Positions 54,395-61,759 of a DNA stretch of 64,000 nucleotides are shown here, in pieces. The translations under genes were made by a program, and so were the position numbers. Position 1 is the stretch's first letter, and each line of letters begins with the position of its first letter. Source of the DNA: Parvibaculum sp. (GTDB taxonomy: Bacteria; Pseudomonadota; Alphaproteobacteria; Parvibaculales; Parvibaculaceae); the NCBI GenBank assembly GCA_002694985.1, contig NZNS01000009.1, forward strand, positions 62,001-126,000, in the 5' to 3' direction. Below the pieces are notes generated by a model. That model made no database searches, had not been told where the DNA came from, and worked only from the letters and a program-made list of their open reading frames with translations.

Positions 54395-55452
54395 CTCGCC
54401 ACATGCTTGCCGTTCGGGCGCACCTCAACGAAGCCGCGCGCCACGAGCTTGTTAGTCCAGTCATTCGCTGCGGCATCCCGACCGGAACCGACGCCCGCGC
54501 CCCTCGCGCGCTTGCGCCATTCGCGCAGTTCGAGGCCATCGGGCCCTGCCGCCCGCAGCACCTCAAGGGTCTTCTGCCCATATTCGGTAAGCGATGAACG
54601 GCTGGGCTGACAGCCGTTGCCAATATCGACAGGCTCGCCGCTGTCGTCGGAGACAACGAGCGAATAGACAGGCTCGCCATCGCCATCCACACCGCACTCG
54701 ACCCTTTCGAGCACGATGCACACAGCTGCCTTGCCGTCGTTCTTCTGCTTGCCCGTGCGCAGAACAAGCTGCCCCTCACAATCTCCCTCATCGAGTGCCA
54801 GCAAAGTATCGAAGTTGCCGTTGATAACGGAACTTCCGCGCGCGCCCTTCGTCTTGTCTTTTCCAGAGTGATGCACGACGCAGACCTGCACACCGAGCAC
54901 ATTGGAAATCCGGGTCATCGCCCCGGTGAACTCGGCCATATCCTCCTGCCGATTCTCGTCCCCGAAGAGGCACTGGGACAGCGTATCCACGCAGATAAAG
55001 CGGCACGGGACACCGGAATTTCTCTCAAGCCGCCGGATACGGTCGATGAGCGTCGCAACCGCTTCCGCATCGCGCAGGTTCATCGGTTCCTCGATGAGGG
55101 CAACAGGCAAATCCGATATGTCGATGTCACGCGCTTGCGCCCATGCGATAGCCCGCGCCTTGAGACCGGATTTTCCCTCCGTTGACAGATAGACCGCTGC
55201 GCCTTGAAGACTCCGGCGGCCCAGCACATTGAACCCGGCCGCGACCGAGAACACGACGTCCAACGCAACAAATGACTTGCCGGTCCCTGGCGCACCGAAA
55301 AGGCAGGTTGTTCCTACCTGCGGGAACAACCCTCTGACGAGGTGAAGAGGAAACTCACGTCCCAGAACTTCGGGAAGAGAAGTAAAACCGAATGCCTTCG
55401 CGTCATCAGCGAAAGGTCGGGCGGACATTGGGATGCTGGTCGGATTCTTCAT
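54391..55452 (-). CDS. RepA-like AAA ATPase (replicative-helicase type)
   Basis: 353 residues. Walker A GAPGTGKS is at residues 53-60. The fold continues with AVYLSTEGKSGLKARAIAWAQ, FICVDTLSQCLFGDENRQEDM (Walker B-like) and VCVVHHSGKDKTKGARGSSVINGNFD, the pattern of RSF1010 RepA-type hexameric helicases (AAA_25). It could load or unwind an origin of the excised element. GGAGCAGCAGCA precedes the ATG. Confidence 0.82.
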   Translation of the reverse strand: MKNPTSIPMSARPFADDAKAFGFTSLPEVLGREFPLHLVRGLFPQVGTTCLFGAPGTGKSFVALDVVFSVAAGFNVLGRRSLQGAAVYLSTEGKSGLKARAIAWAQARDIDISDLPVALIEEPMNLRDAEAVATLIDRIRRLERNSGVPCRFICVDTLSQCLFGDENRQEDMAEFTGAMTRISNVLGVQVCVVHHSGKDKTKGARGSSVINGNFDTLLALDEGDCEGQLVLRTGKQKNDGKAAVCIVLERVECGVDGDGEPVYSLVVSDDSGEPVDIGNGCQPSRSSLTEYGQKTLEVLRAAGPDGLELREWRKRARGAGVGSGRDAAANDWTNKLVARGFVEVRPNGKHVAR

Positions 55453-55574
55453 TGCTGCTGCTCCATATAGAAGACCATTCGGCCGGGATGAATTCCATAT
55501 GGGTCCGTCGCTCCGGTGACGGAAAACAACAGCAAAGCGATGTTCAGATTGCTTTAAGATAGAACCGACGGATC

Positions 55575-55622
55575 AGACATACTTACGCCTCCCCCCTAAG
55601 GGGAGGAGGCGTAAGTATGTCT
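55575..55622. repeat. Near-perfect 48-nt hairpin / cruciform
   Basis: 18-bp perfect arms (AGACATACTTACGCCTCC at 55575-55592 and its complement at 55605-55622) plus a CCCC/GGGG inner extension with one bulged A and a TAA loop. It stands between the divergent RepA-like gene and the 157-residue gene. Confidence 0.8.
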
Positions 55623-55694
55623 TCAATCATCGTTAAGTTCGATTTTCTCGATAGCCTTAGGCTACAGATGATACCAACGGTCTGGAGATAGAGA

Positions 55695-56168
55695 ATGGCG
55701 CACCCAACAATTTTTGGAGTCAGCGGACCACGCGACTTATTCAACCTAATGTGTGAGGTGTATTCGAGTTATTATCACCACCCAAACGAAAGAGACTTCC
55801 TATTTTTGTGTTTTGGGCTCTATCACCTGCGCGAATGGATTCTCGGCACGGGCGAGTTCAATCCGTGGCAGAGAATTGAAAAGCAACTAGCCGCCAACCG
55901 CTTGGCAGAGGAGCAATTTGGAATCGACATCGCTCAGCTTGAAGAGTTTCAGCTCATTAAGAACTTCTGTAATTCCGGTAAACATGGAACTCTAAGGGAG
56001 CCCTTGCCGAAGACTGTGGACGCTCTCGCGCCATTTACCGCAGGTTCGCCCGTAGGAGACGCATTGGCCCAACGCTTCTTCTATGTGGGTGACAGAAACT
56101 CTCGGGAGGTTTTCAATCGGGTTCTTGAGAGGTATCGAAATTGGTTTGAAAAATTTCTCGAAGGCTAA
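55695..56168 (+). CDS. Unknown element-encoded protein, 157 aa
   Basis: Not recognised. 157 residues, mostly helical by eye, no signal or membrane segment. It contains FLFLCFGLYHLREWIL, then EEFQLIKNFCNSGKHGT, whose N-x-x-KH arrangement is faintly HEPN-like, and ends in FNRVLERYRNWFEKFLEG. Low GC sets it apart from host genes, and a GGAG site precedes the ATG. Its stop overlaps the convergent 227-residue gene by 4 bp. Cargo or element-maintenance roles are both possible. Confidence 0.6.
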   Translation: MAHPTIFGVSGPRDLFNLMCEVYSSYYHHPNERDFLFLCFGLYHLREWILGTGEFNPWQRIEKQLAANRLAEEQFGIDIAQLEEFQLIKNFCNSGKHGTLREPLPKTVDALAPFTAGSPVGDALAQRFFYVGDRNSREVFNRVLERYRNWFEKFLEG

Positions 56169-56848
56169 TTGACCTTTGGCTCACGTTTCACCGAGACAGT
56201 TATCATTCCAAGTTCACGAGCTGTCGAAATGCTCGCCACGACGCCTTCTCGTGACACTTCCTGCTCATCAACGTCGCCTTCCGAGATTTTCAGAATCGAC
56301 TCGGAAAACCAATTGCTCGCATCCGGCCAGTCAGGCAGCGTCGTTTTCGTGAAAATGACGCCATAGGTGGTGTTTTCCAGCACCGCTCGCGGCGAATCGT
56401 TTGGCACGAAAAGAATAAGCGTCGCCGAATGGACATCACGCGCATCGCCAATAGTCTCTAAAAGAGCTAGTCCGTTTTTCGCTTGGGCTAAACGTCTTGG
56501 CTGCCCGTCTACCGGCGTCGAATTTTCTGAAACAAAGTCTCCAGCCATCGCATCCAAGATTGCCCGATGGCTAACTCCCAAGCCGCGCGAAGGCGTGGGG
56601 AGCACTTGAGACGCGGCTACATCAGCTGAACTACCGGCGGCCGCTACGTCCTCCTCCAATACATTCGCTCTGTCTTCGGTCGATACATCCAAGAAGAGAG
56701 CACCGGCCACGACGAGCGTCACAAATCCCAGCCCCAGCCCTCCTGCCAAACTGGTCCCCCGACCAGTGTTGTGTCTACGCATGTAGCGAAAGCCCCACCA
56801 CACAATGAATGGGGTGGCAAAAAACACCAACGCGAACAAAAATTCCAT
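56165..56848 (-). CDS. Unknown two-helix membrane protein, 227 aa
   Basis: Not recognised. Two N-terminal membrane helices (FLFALVFFATPFIVWWGF, then SLAGGLGLGFVTLVVAGALFL) precede a soluble, mixed alpha/beta region from about residue 55 with an Ala/Asp-rich linker. The soluble part is probably outside the membrane. GGGGGGAG precedes the start. It lies convergent to the 157-residue gene in the low-GC part of the element. Confidence 0.6.
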   Translation of the reverse strand: MEFLFALVFFATPFIVWWGFRYMRRHNTGRGTSLAGGLGLGFVTLVVAGALFLDVSTEDRANVLEEDVAAAGSSADVAASQVLPTPSRGLGVSHRAILDAMAGDFVSENSTPVDGQPRRLAQAKNGLALLETIGDARDVHSATLILFVPNDSPRAVLENTTYGVIFTKTTLPDWPDASNWFSESILKISEGDVDEQEVSREGVVASISTARELGMITVSVKREPKVN

Positions 56849-56986
56849 AGCTCCCCCCCGTTTGCCCGTCTCACAAGCTCTTCTGACAGAACAATCCAGA
56901 CCAATAGGAATATTGGTCCGCTATCAGCCTACGAAAAATTTCTGATTCCGGCTTTGGTTTTTCACTACGAGACCATATCCGGGCCT

Positions 56987-57412
56987 ATGACGCAGCAAAC
57001 GGCCATCGACGGGCTCTCGAAAAGCCCTCTCATGACGCCAGAAGAGGTCTCCACTCTTCTCGCGGTCGATGTGCGCGCCGTGCGGCGTTTGGCCCGCCGC
57101 CGGGAAATCGAGCACTTCGCCATCGGCGGCGAATTGCGGTTCACGCGCGAGCAGGTCCATGCTTTTCTCGAAACGCAAAGGAAACCCATCACATGTCCCG
57201 CAACGGAAAATCCCCCGGCAAATTCTGGCTCGCAAAGCGCCCCGATAGCCCTGTCTGGTATGTCGCCACCTACGACCCAGTCAAACGCAAGACAATATTG
57301 CGCTCGACCAAAACGACCGAAGAAGCTGCGGCTCAGAAAGTGCTCGCCGGATTCATCCTCGGACGCTTCAACCTACAGCAGACCCATTCGCAGGCGGCAG
57401 CAGGCGCAATAA
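56987..57412 (+). CDS. Excisionase-like HTH protein overlapping integrase
   Basis: 141 residues. The first 65 form a winged/MerR-type helix-turn-helix of the excisionase (Xis, HTH_17) kind: LMTPEEVSTLLAVDVRAVRRLARRREIEHFAIGGELRFTREQVHAFL. The remaining part overlaps the integrase start by 220 nt in another frame and is Ser/Pro/Arg-rich, looking like a shadow of int. The real functional part is probably the N-terminal domain. It should bend attachment-site DNA and favour excision. Confidence 0.75.
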   Translation: MTQQTAIDGLSKSPLMTPEEVSTLLAVDVRAVRRLARRREIEHFAIGGELRFTREQVHAFLETQRKPITCPATENPPANSGSQSAPIALSGMSPPTTQSNARQYCARPKRPKKLRLRKCSPDSSSDASTYSRPIRRRQQAQ

Positions 57413-58707
57413 AAACGCATACCGAGGCGTTAACTCTAGCAAGTGTCCTAGACGAGTATCTGGCCTCTATTGCCCGTCAGCCCAGCGCCGAGCAGGCACG
57501 ATACACCCGCGCGCACATGACCGCGCATTTCGGCGAAGATTTCGATGTCCGCCAGCTCAGCTTTGAAACGCAGGAAGCATATCTGGACAGCCGCATAGAT
57601 GCGGGCGTTAAAGCCTCGACCGTCGATAGAGAGCTGAGCGTGCTGCGCGCCGCGCTGTATCATTTCAGCGAGCAACATCCAGACTGCCTGCCCATCGTGC
57701 CGAAAATCTACAGTCCAGAGCGCGAGGACAACTCCCGCAAGCGGTGGCTGACACCCGAAGAGCTTGCGGCACTGCTCAATGCTACGAAGTCACCCCACAT
57801 CCGTCTTTTCATCTTGCTTGGAATCACCACGGGTGCGCGACCCGATGCCATTCTCGACCTCAAATGGGATGCCATCGACTTCAACGCGAAGCGCATACAT
57901 CTCAATCCGAACGGCCGGGCGCAGACTTCCAAACACAGACCTGTAATGCCACTTCAAGATGTTCTGTGGACAGAGCTTAGGCAGGCATGGGAAAATGAGG
58001 TGGCGCTTGCGCAAGTCTCGCGCTCCCGCACCAAGGGACGCCCCACCTCAGGATATGTCGTTTCTTATGGCGGCTATCCGCTGGCCTCCATCAAGAAGGC
58101 CTTCGCAAGAACTGTCGCCATCGCGGGGCTAGGCAGAGATGTGGTGCCTTACACGCTGCGCCATACCGCAGCCTCGTGGCTGGCGCAGGCCGGGGTGCCG
58201 CTGGTGGAAATCTCCGCTTTCCTCGGCCATAGCGATACGCGGATGGTGGAGCGGCACTATGTCCACCTCCACCCCGACTACAAAGAGAAGGCCTCGAAAG
58301 CTATCGCTGAAAACATGAAAGCAGCGGGCATTACACCCCAGTTGCGCCCCAGAAAGAAGGCTGGGGCGAAAGGGATGTCCGCTAAGTCATTGAAGGCAAT
58401 GGTGGGCGTGACAGGGATTGAACCTGTGACCCCTTCGATGTCAACGAAGTGCTCTCCCGCTGAGCTACACGCCCATTGCCATAGGGAGATTTCGAACGCC
58501 TCTGGCATTCACCAGCGCAATTGGCCGGAGGCCGTTCGTATATCTAGGATAAACCGCAAAGACAAGCCGGAAACGAGAGGCCGAAGTCTCAAATGCACTC
58601 GCTTCAGGCCGCCGTCATCAGCCGGTCCACTTCCGCGACCAGATCCCGCAGGTGGAAAGGCTTTGAAAGCACCGTTGCCTCGCGAGGGGCAGAGACTTCC
58701 GGGTTGA
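57193..58707 (+). CDS. int: Tyrosine integrase reading through the attachment site
   Basis: 504 residues. An N-terminal arm-binding region (FWLAKRPDSPVWYVATYD), a SAM-like core-binding domain (about 85-180) and the catalytic domain (about 180-375) with Arg216 in TGARPDAI, Arg323-His324 in LRHTAASW, GHSDTRM and nucleophile Tyr356 in ERHYVHLHPD. From codon 403 the frame crosses the att core and the antisense of tRNA-Val and runs on into host DNA, so the last 100 residues are host-encoded. The enzyme integrates the element into tRNA-Val. Confidence 0.9.
   Translation: MSRNGKSPGKFWLAKRPDSPVWYVATYDPVKRKTILRSTKTTEEAAAQKVLAGFILGRFNLQQTHSQAAAGAIKTHTEALTLASVLDEYLASIARQPSAEQARYTRAHMTAHFGEDFDVRQLSFETQEAYLDSRIDAGVKASTVDRELSVLRAALYHFSEQHPDCLPIVPKIYSPEREDNSRKRWLTPEELAALLNATKSPHIRLFILLGITTGARPDAILDLKWDAIDFNAKRIHLNPNGRAQTSKHRPVMPLQDVLWTELRQAWENEVALAQVSRSRTKGRPTSGYVVSYGGYPLASIKKAFARTVAIAGLGRDVVPYTLRHTAASWLAQAGVPLVEISAFLGHSDTRMVERHYVHLHPDYKEKASKAIAENMKAAGITPQLRPRKKAGAKGMSAKSLKAMVGVTGIEPVTPSMSTKCSPAELHAHCHREISNASGIHQRNWPEAVRISRINRKDKPETRGRSLKCTRFRPPSSAGPLPRPDPAGGKALKAPLPREGQRLPG
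58395..58444. repeat. attR: 50-bp repeat within tRNA-Val
   Basis: Same 50 bp as 52880-52929 with one mismatch at 58407. It is the chromosomal copy, inside the working tRNA-Val gene and inside the 3' end of the integrase frame. Confidence 0.9.
58400..58474 (-). tRNA. tRNA-Val (anticodon GAC)
   Basis: 75 nt with encoded CCA. Acceptor GGGCGTG/CACGCCC, D arm GCTC...GAGC, anticodon stem CTTCG/CGAAG around TTGACAT (anticodon GAC) and T arm ACAGG-TTCAATC-CCTGT all pair. Its 3' part is the element's integration target. Confidence 0.95.
58537..58565 (-). promoter_or_regulatory. Promoter candidate of tRNA-Val
   Basis: On the minus strand TTGTCT and TATACG are 17 bp apart, 62 bp upstream of the tRNA. 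Moderate consensus match. Confidence 0.4.
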
Positions 58708-58966
58708 GCGCAACGGCCGCAAAACCGGTGATGAACATGATCTTGAGCGTTGGGTCGAGTTCGGCCGCCACCCGGGCAAGCTCGATGCCATCCATTTCCG
58801 GCATCACGATATCGGTGAGAAGGATATCGAACACGTCTTCCTTCAAACAGCCATGAGCCTCATCGCCCTTGCCGCAAGGCACGACCTCATGCCCGGCATT
58901 TTCCAGCGCTTTGGCCAGAAACCGGCGCATGGATTCATCGTCTTCCGCAAGGAGAATTCGTGCCAT
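58604..58966 (-). CDS. cpdR: CpdR-type response regulator
   Basis: 120 residues of REC domain: MARILLAEDDESMRRFLAKAL, phospho-acceptor Asp52 (LLTDIVMPEMDGIEL), Thr80 in FITGFAA and Lys102 in LSKPFHLRDLV. MARILLAEDD and FITGFAAVAL...VLSKPFHL are CpdR hallmarks. In Caulobacter, unphosphorylated CpdR primes ClpXP for cell-cycle proteolysis and is itself degraded through a C-terminal Ala-Ala; this protein also ends in AA. It is divergent from an N-formylglutamate amidohydrolase gene. Confidence 0.93.
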   Translation of the reverse strand: MARILLAEDDESMRRFLAKALENAGHEVVPCGKGDEAHGCLKEDVFDILLTDIVMPEMDGIELARVAAELDPTLKIMFITGFAAVALNPEVSAPREATVLSKPFHLRDLVAEVDRLMTAA

Positions 58967-59247
58967 TTGCCCAGCCCGATCGACTTTAGATTACCCGCAT
59001 TTTCGGGGCCGCCGCAACTCGGGGCCACCCGCGATTCTCAGGGAAGACACTAAGGCGTGAAGAGTAAACAGGGTGTGAAGCAAGTGTCGAATGGCGCTTT
59101 TCCGGTTCAATTTCGAGACCTTTGAAGACTGTTGCGGAGAGACGGGTTCTTTGCCTTCCCCTCCCTGTCGCGCCCGGCGCATCATGCTATGCTTTGGCAA
59201 ATGCGCTCCGGCGTCGGCAATGGTGACAAGGCAGGCAACCCCTCCCG

Positions 59248-60228
59248 ATGGATCTGGTCTCCGAGACAACCCGCGAAACATGCTCCGATGCGGATGAAAC
59301 CAGCAACATGCCGGACATTGCAGGTTTGGCGGACGACGAAGCCAGGCTCTTTGAACGTCCGATCCTCGTCGCAAGGCCTGCCACGCAAAAAATTCCCTTT
59401 GTTTTCAGTTCGCCGCATAGCGGGCGCTGTTATCCTGAAGCCTTCATACAGGGCTCAAACCTCGATCCGGTAACGCTGCGCCGCTCGGAGGATTGCTTCG
59501 TCGAGGAACTTTTCGGCGGCGTTGTGCCGCTGGGAGCCCCGCTTCTGCAGGCCCGTTTTCCCCGCGCCTATCTGGATGCGAATCGCGAGCCATATGAACT
59601 CGACCCGACAATGTTCACGGAACCGCTGCCACCCCATGTGAACACACGTTCGTTGCGCGTTGCAGGCGGTCTGGGCACGATCGCGCGGGTCGTGGCCGAT
59701 TCGGCGGAGATTTACCGAGAGCGCCTCGCCTATGCCGTCGCCGAACGGCGGATCAGGCATCTCTACATGCCTTTCCACGAGGCGCTGAGGGCCCTTCTTG
59801 AACAGACTCTCAAAAGCTTCGGCTGTGCGGTGCTGATCGACTGTCACTCCATGCCATCGGTTGGCGGACCTGCCGATGACGACAATGGCTCCGACCGGCC
59901 TGATATCGTGCTCGGAGATCGCTACGGCACCTCCTGCGCGGCCGTGGTGACAGCTGAAGCCGAACGGATCCTCACCCGTCTCGGCTATAGCGTTGCGCGT
60001 AACAACCCCTATGCCGGCGGCTTCAACACCGAGCACTACGGCAAGCCCGCACAGGGGCTTCACACCCTCCAGATCGAAATCAACCGGGCTCTCTATATGG
60101 ACGAGTTGAGGCTGGAGCGGTCGGAGAATTTTGTGCAGGTGCGTGATGACATGGCGGCTTTTGCTGCCGAGATGACGAAATGCGACTGGTCGGCGCTTGA
60201 GACCGGCATACGCGGCGCGGCCTTCTGA
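59248..60228 (+). CDS. N-formylglutamate amidohydrolase
   Basis: 326 residues of the FGase/HutG family: PFVFSSPHSGRCYPEAF at the metal site, FPRAYLDANREPYELDP, LIDCHSMPS, VARNNPYAGGFNTEHYG and LQIEINRALYMDE. It hydrolyses N-formyl-L-glutamate to formate and glutamate at the end of one histidine-degradation route; no other hut genes are visible, so the role is uncertain. A Met 20 codons in (59308) is an alternative start. A hairpin follows the stop. Confidence 0.88.
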   Translation: MDLVSETTRETCSDADETSNMPDIAGLADDEARLFERPILVARPATQKIPFVFSSPHSGRCYPEAFIQGSNLDPVTLRRSEDCFVEELFGGVVPLGAPLLQARFPRAYLDANREPYELDPTMFTEPLPPHVNTRSLRVAGGLGTIARVVADSAEIYRERLAYAVAERRIRHLYMPFHEALRALLEQTLKSFGCAVLIDCHSMPSVGGPADDDNGSDRPDIVLGDRYGTSCAAVVTAEAERILTRLGYSVARNNPYAGGFNTEHYGKPAQGLHTLQIEINRALYMDELRLERSENFVQVRDDMAAFAAEMTKCDWSALETGIRGAAF

Positions 60229-60271
60229 AAACCCCGTATTTCCGCCAAATTCGGGCTCCAGGCAAAAAAAG

Positions 60272-60293
60272 GGGCCCTGGCGAACCAGGGCCC
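60272..60293. terminator. Terminator-like hairpin
   Basis: Perfect 9-bp stem GGGCCCTGG / CCAGGGCCC with a CGAA tetraloop, 43 bp after the amidohydrolase stop. The A7 tract before it gives a better U-run on the minus strand. Confidence 0.55.
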
Positions 60294-60504
60294 AAGTTTA
60301 GGGAGGAAACGCCCAGGAAGGGCTGCGGCAGCGGGAGAAAGTCTCAACCGATGCCGCGATGCACAAGGTGACATTGCGCTGCACACAAATCAAGGCCAAA
60401 ATTCAAAATTTCTTGCGCAGTGCAGCAAAAAATATTTCCGCCCAACTTATTGGCATGACGCAGTTTTTTTAGACAACACAGCCCCCTGATTTGTTCAAAC
60501 CTAA

Positions 60505-60541
60505 GGCGTAATACCGCATCGCAGCGAAGGGGTATTACGCC
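60505..60541. repeat. 11-bp inverted repeat (operator or hairpin)
   Basis: Perfect arms GGCGTAATACC / GGTATTACGCC with a 15-bp spacer, 127 bp upstream of the lytic transglycosylase start. The rest of 60294-60668 holds no gene. Confidence 0.55.
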
Positions 60542-60668
60542 CCGGACACGCCCAGCTGCCACCGCATGTCATTGCGATGCAACAAAACACTGAGGCGATT
60601 CTGGCCGAGCTCAGCCTTCAGGCCCCCGAAAGGCCCTGCCAAAGGTTTTTTAATGTCTTGCCATCATC

Positions 60669-61688
60669 ATGAATCCCGATACCGACCGCGGGAAGGGCTT
60701 GAAGAGCTTCATGAGGACGCAGCGCATCAACCACGGCAATCACCGGATGCCGTCGGCACGACACATCATTCTGGGCGTTCTGGCCTATGGCCTCTTCGCC
60801 CTCGCGAGCCGCGCCTATGCCACGCCCGCGCCCGATGCCGTCATCATCGACAAAACAAACCCTGCCATGCTCTGCGAGGATGCGGCGATCTATCATGAAC
60901 GCCAGCACGGGCTCCCCCGCGCACTTCTCGCCGCCGTCTCCATGGCCGAGTCCGGCCGCTATGACGCGAAGACACGCAAGACGCGCGCTTGGCCCTGGAC
61001 CATCAACGCCGAAGGTCGCCCCTATTATTTCAAGAGCAAAGCCGAAGCTGTCGCCAAGACCCGAGCACTGCTCGCCAGCGGCATGCGCTCGATCGACATT
61101 GGCTGCATGCAGGTGAACCTGCGCTACCACCCCGACGCCTTTGCAAGCCTCGAAGACGGCTTCGATCCGATGACGAATGTCGCCTATGGCGCCGACTTCC
61201 TGATACGCCTGCACAAGCGCTCGGGCTCCTGGCCGGAAGCCGTCGCAAACTATCATTCGCAGAGCGAGGCTCGTGGCGACCGCTATTTCGCGCGCGTCAT
61301 CCGCATCTGGCAGAATGAACGCAAGCGCGTGGTGAACCGCGCCATCGCCGCGCTCACGCCGAAGATCGACGTCACGGGCATACTGAAACCCGCCGTCGGG
61401 CATGCGGTCAGCATCATACCTGCGCCAGAAACAGCAGCCTCACCGGCGGCATCAACGGTCGCACCCATCGCCTATCGCCCGGCACCCAAGGTGCTCGACC
61501 CACTGCCAGAGCAGAATGTTCGTGAAACGGCGAACGCTGCAGTGGGCTTGCGGCTTTCGATTTCAGAGGGGGACGTCGAAACCGCGGTCGCAGCGGCGAG
61601 CGAGCGCCCCGCACCACGCGTGCTCGAACCACTGCCCATTACGGACGGACCGACCCGCGTCGCCGAAGCGTCATTGCCCGGAGCGTAA
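60669..61688 (+). CDS. Lytic transglycosylase (SLT domain)
   Basis: 339 residues. An N-terminal signal/anchor (HIILGVLAYGLFALASRAYA) is followed by an SLT-type domain with catalytic Glu94 in AVSMAESGRYD, then IDIGCMQVNLRYHP and GSWPEAVANYHS, the family's later motifs. A Pro/Ala-rich C-terminus with repeated APKVLDPLP/APRVLEPLP blocks follows. It cuts peptidoglycan in the periplasm. The signal begins about 28 residues in, so the start may be the later MRTQRINHGN Met. Confidence 0.87.
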   Translation: MNPDTDRGKGLKSFMRTQRINHGNHRMPSARHIILGVLAYGLFALASRAYATPAPDAVIIDKTNPAMLCEDAAIYHERQHGLPRALLAAVSMAESGRYDAKTRKTRAWPWTINAEGRPYYFKSKAEAVAKTRALLASGMRSIDIGCMQVNLRYHPDAFASLEDGFDPMTNVAYGADFLIRLHKRSGSWPEAVANYHSQSEARGDRYFARVIRIWQNERKRVVNRAIAALTPKIDVTGILKPAVGHAVSIIPAPETAASPAASTVAPIAYRPAPKVLDPLPEQNVRETANAAVGLRLSISEGDVETAVAAASERPAPRVLEPLPITDGPTRVAEASLPGA

Positions 61689-61759
61689 GATCGGACGTAA
61701 CATCGGACGTCCCATGGAACGCGCCGGATATGACCGGGGCATGAAGGCGGGGAAAGAAG

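Larger units (their letters stand above)
52880..58444. mobile_element. Integrative element in tRNA-Val(GAC)
   Basis: A 5.6 kb element bounded by a 50-bp repeat (52880-52929 and 58395-58444, one mismatch, T52892/C58407), the right copy being the 3' part of an intact tRNA-Val gene. It carries, in order: MobV-type relaxase, structured non-coding DNA, RepA-like ATPase, a large hairpin, two unknown genes, an excisionase-like gene and a tyrosine integrase next to the tRNA. It has no conjugation machinery, so it would depend on a helper. Composition is mosaic: the relaxase is high-GC, and 55.6-56.9 kb is low-GC. Confidence 0.88.

Noticed and set aside
57193..58707. Host-encoded 100-residue integrase tail as a functional domain
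   Set aside because: The tail after codon 403 is antisense tRNA and intergenic DNA; it is read-through, not a conserved domain.
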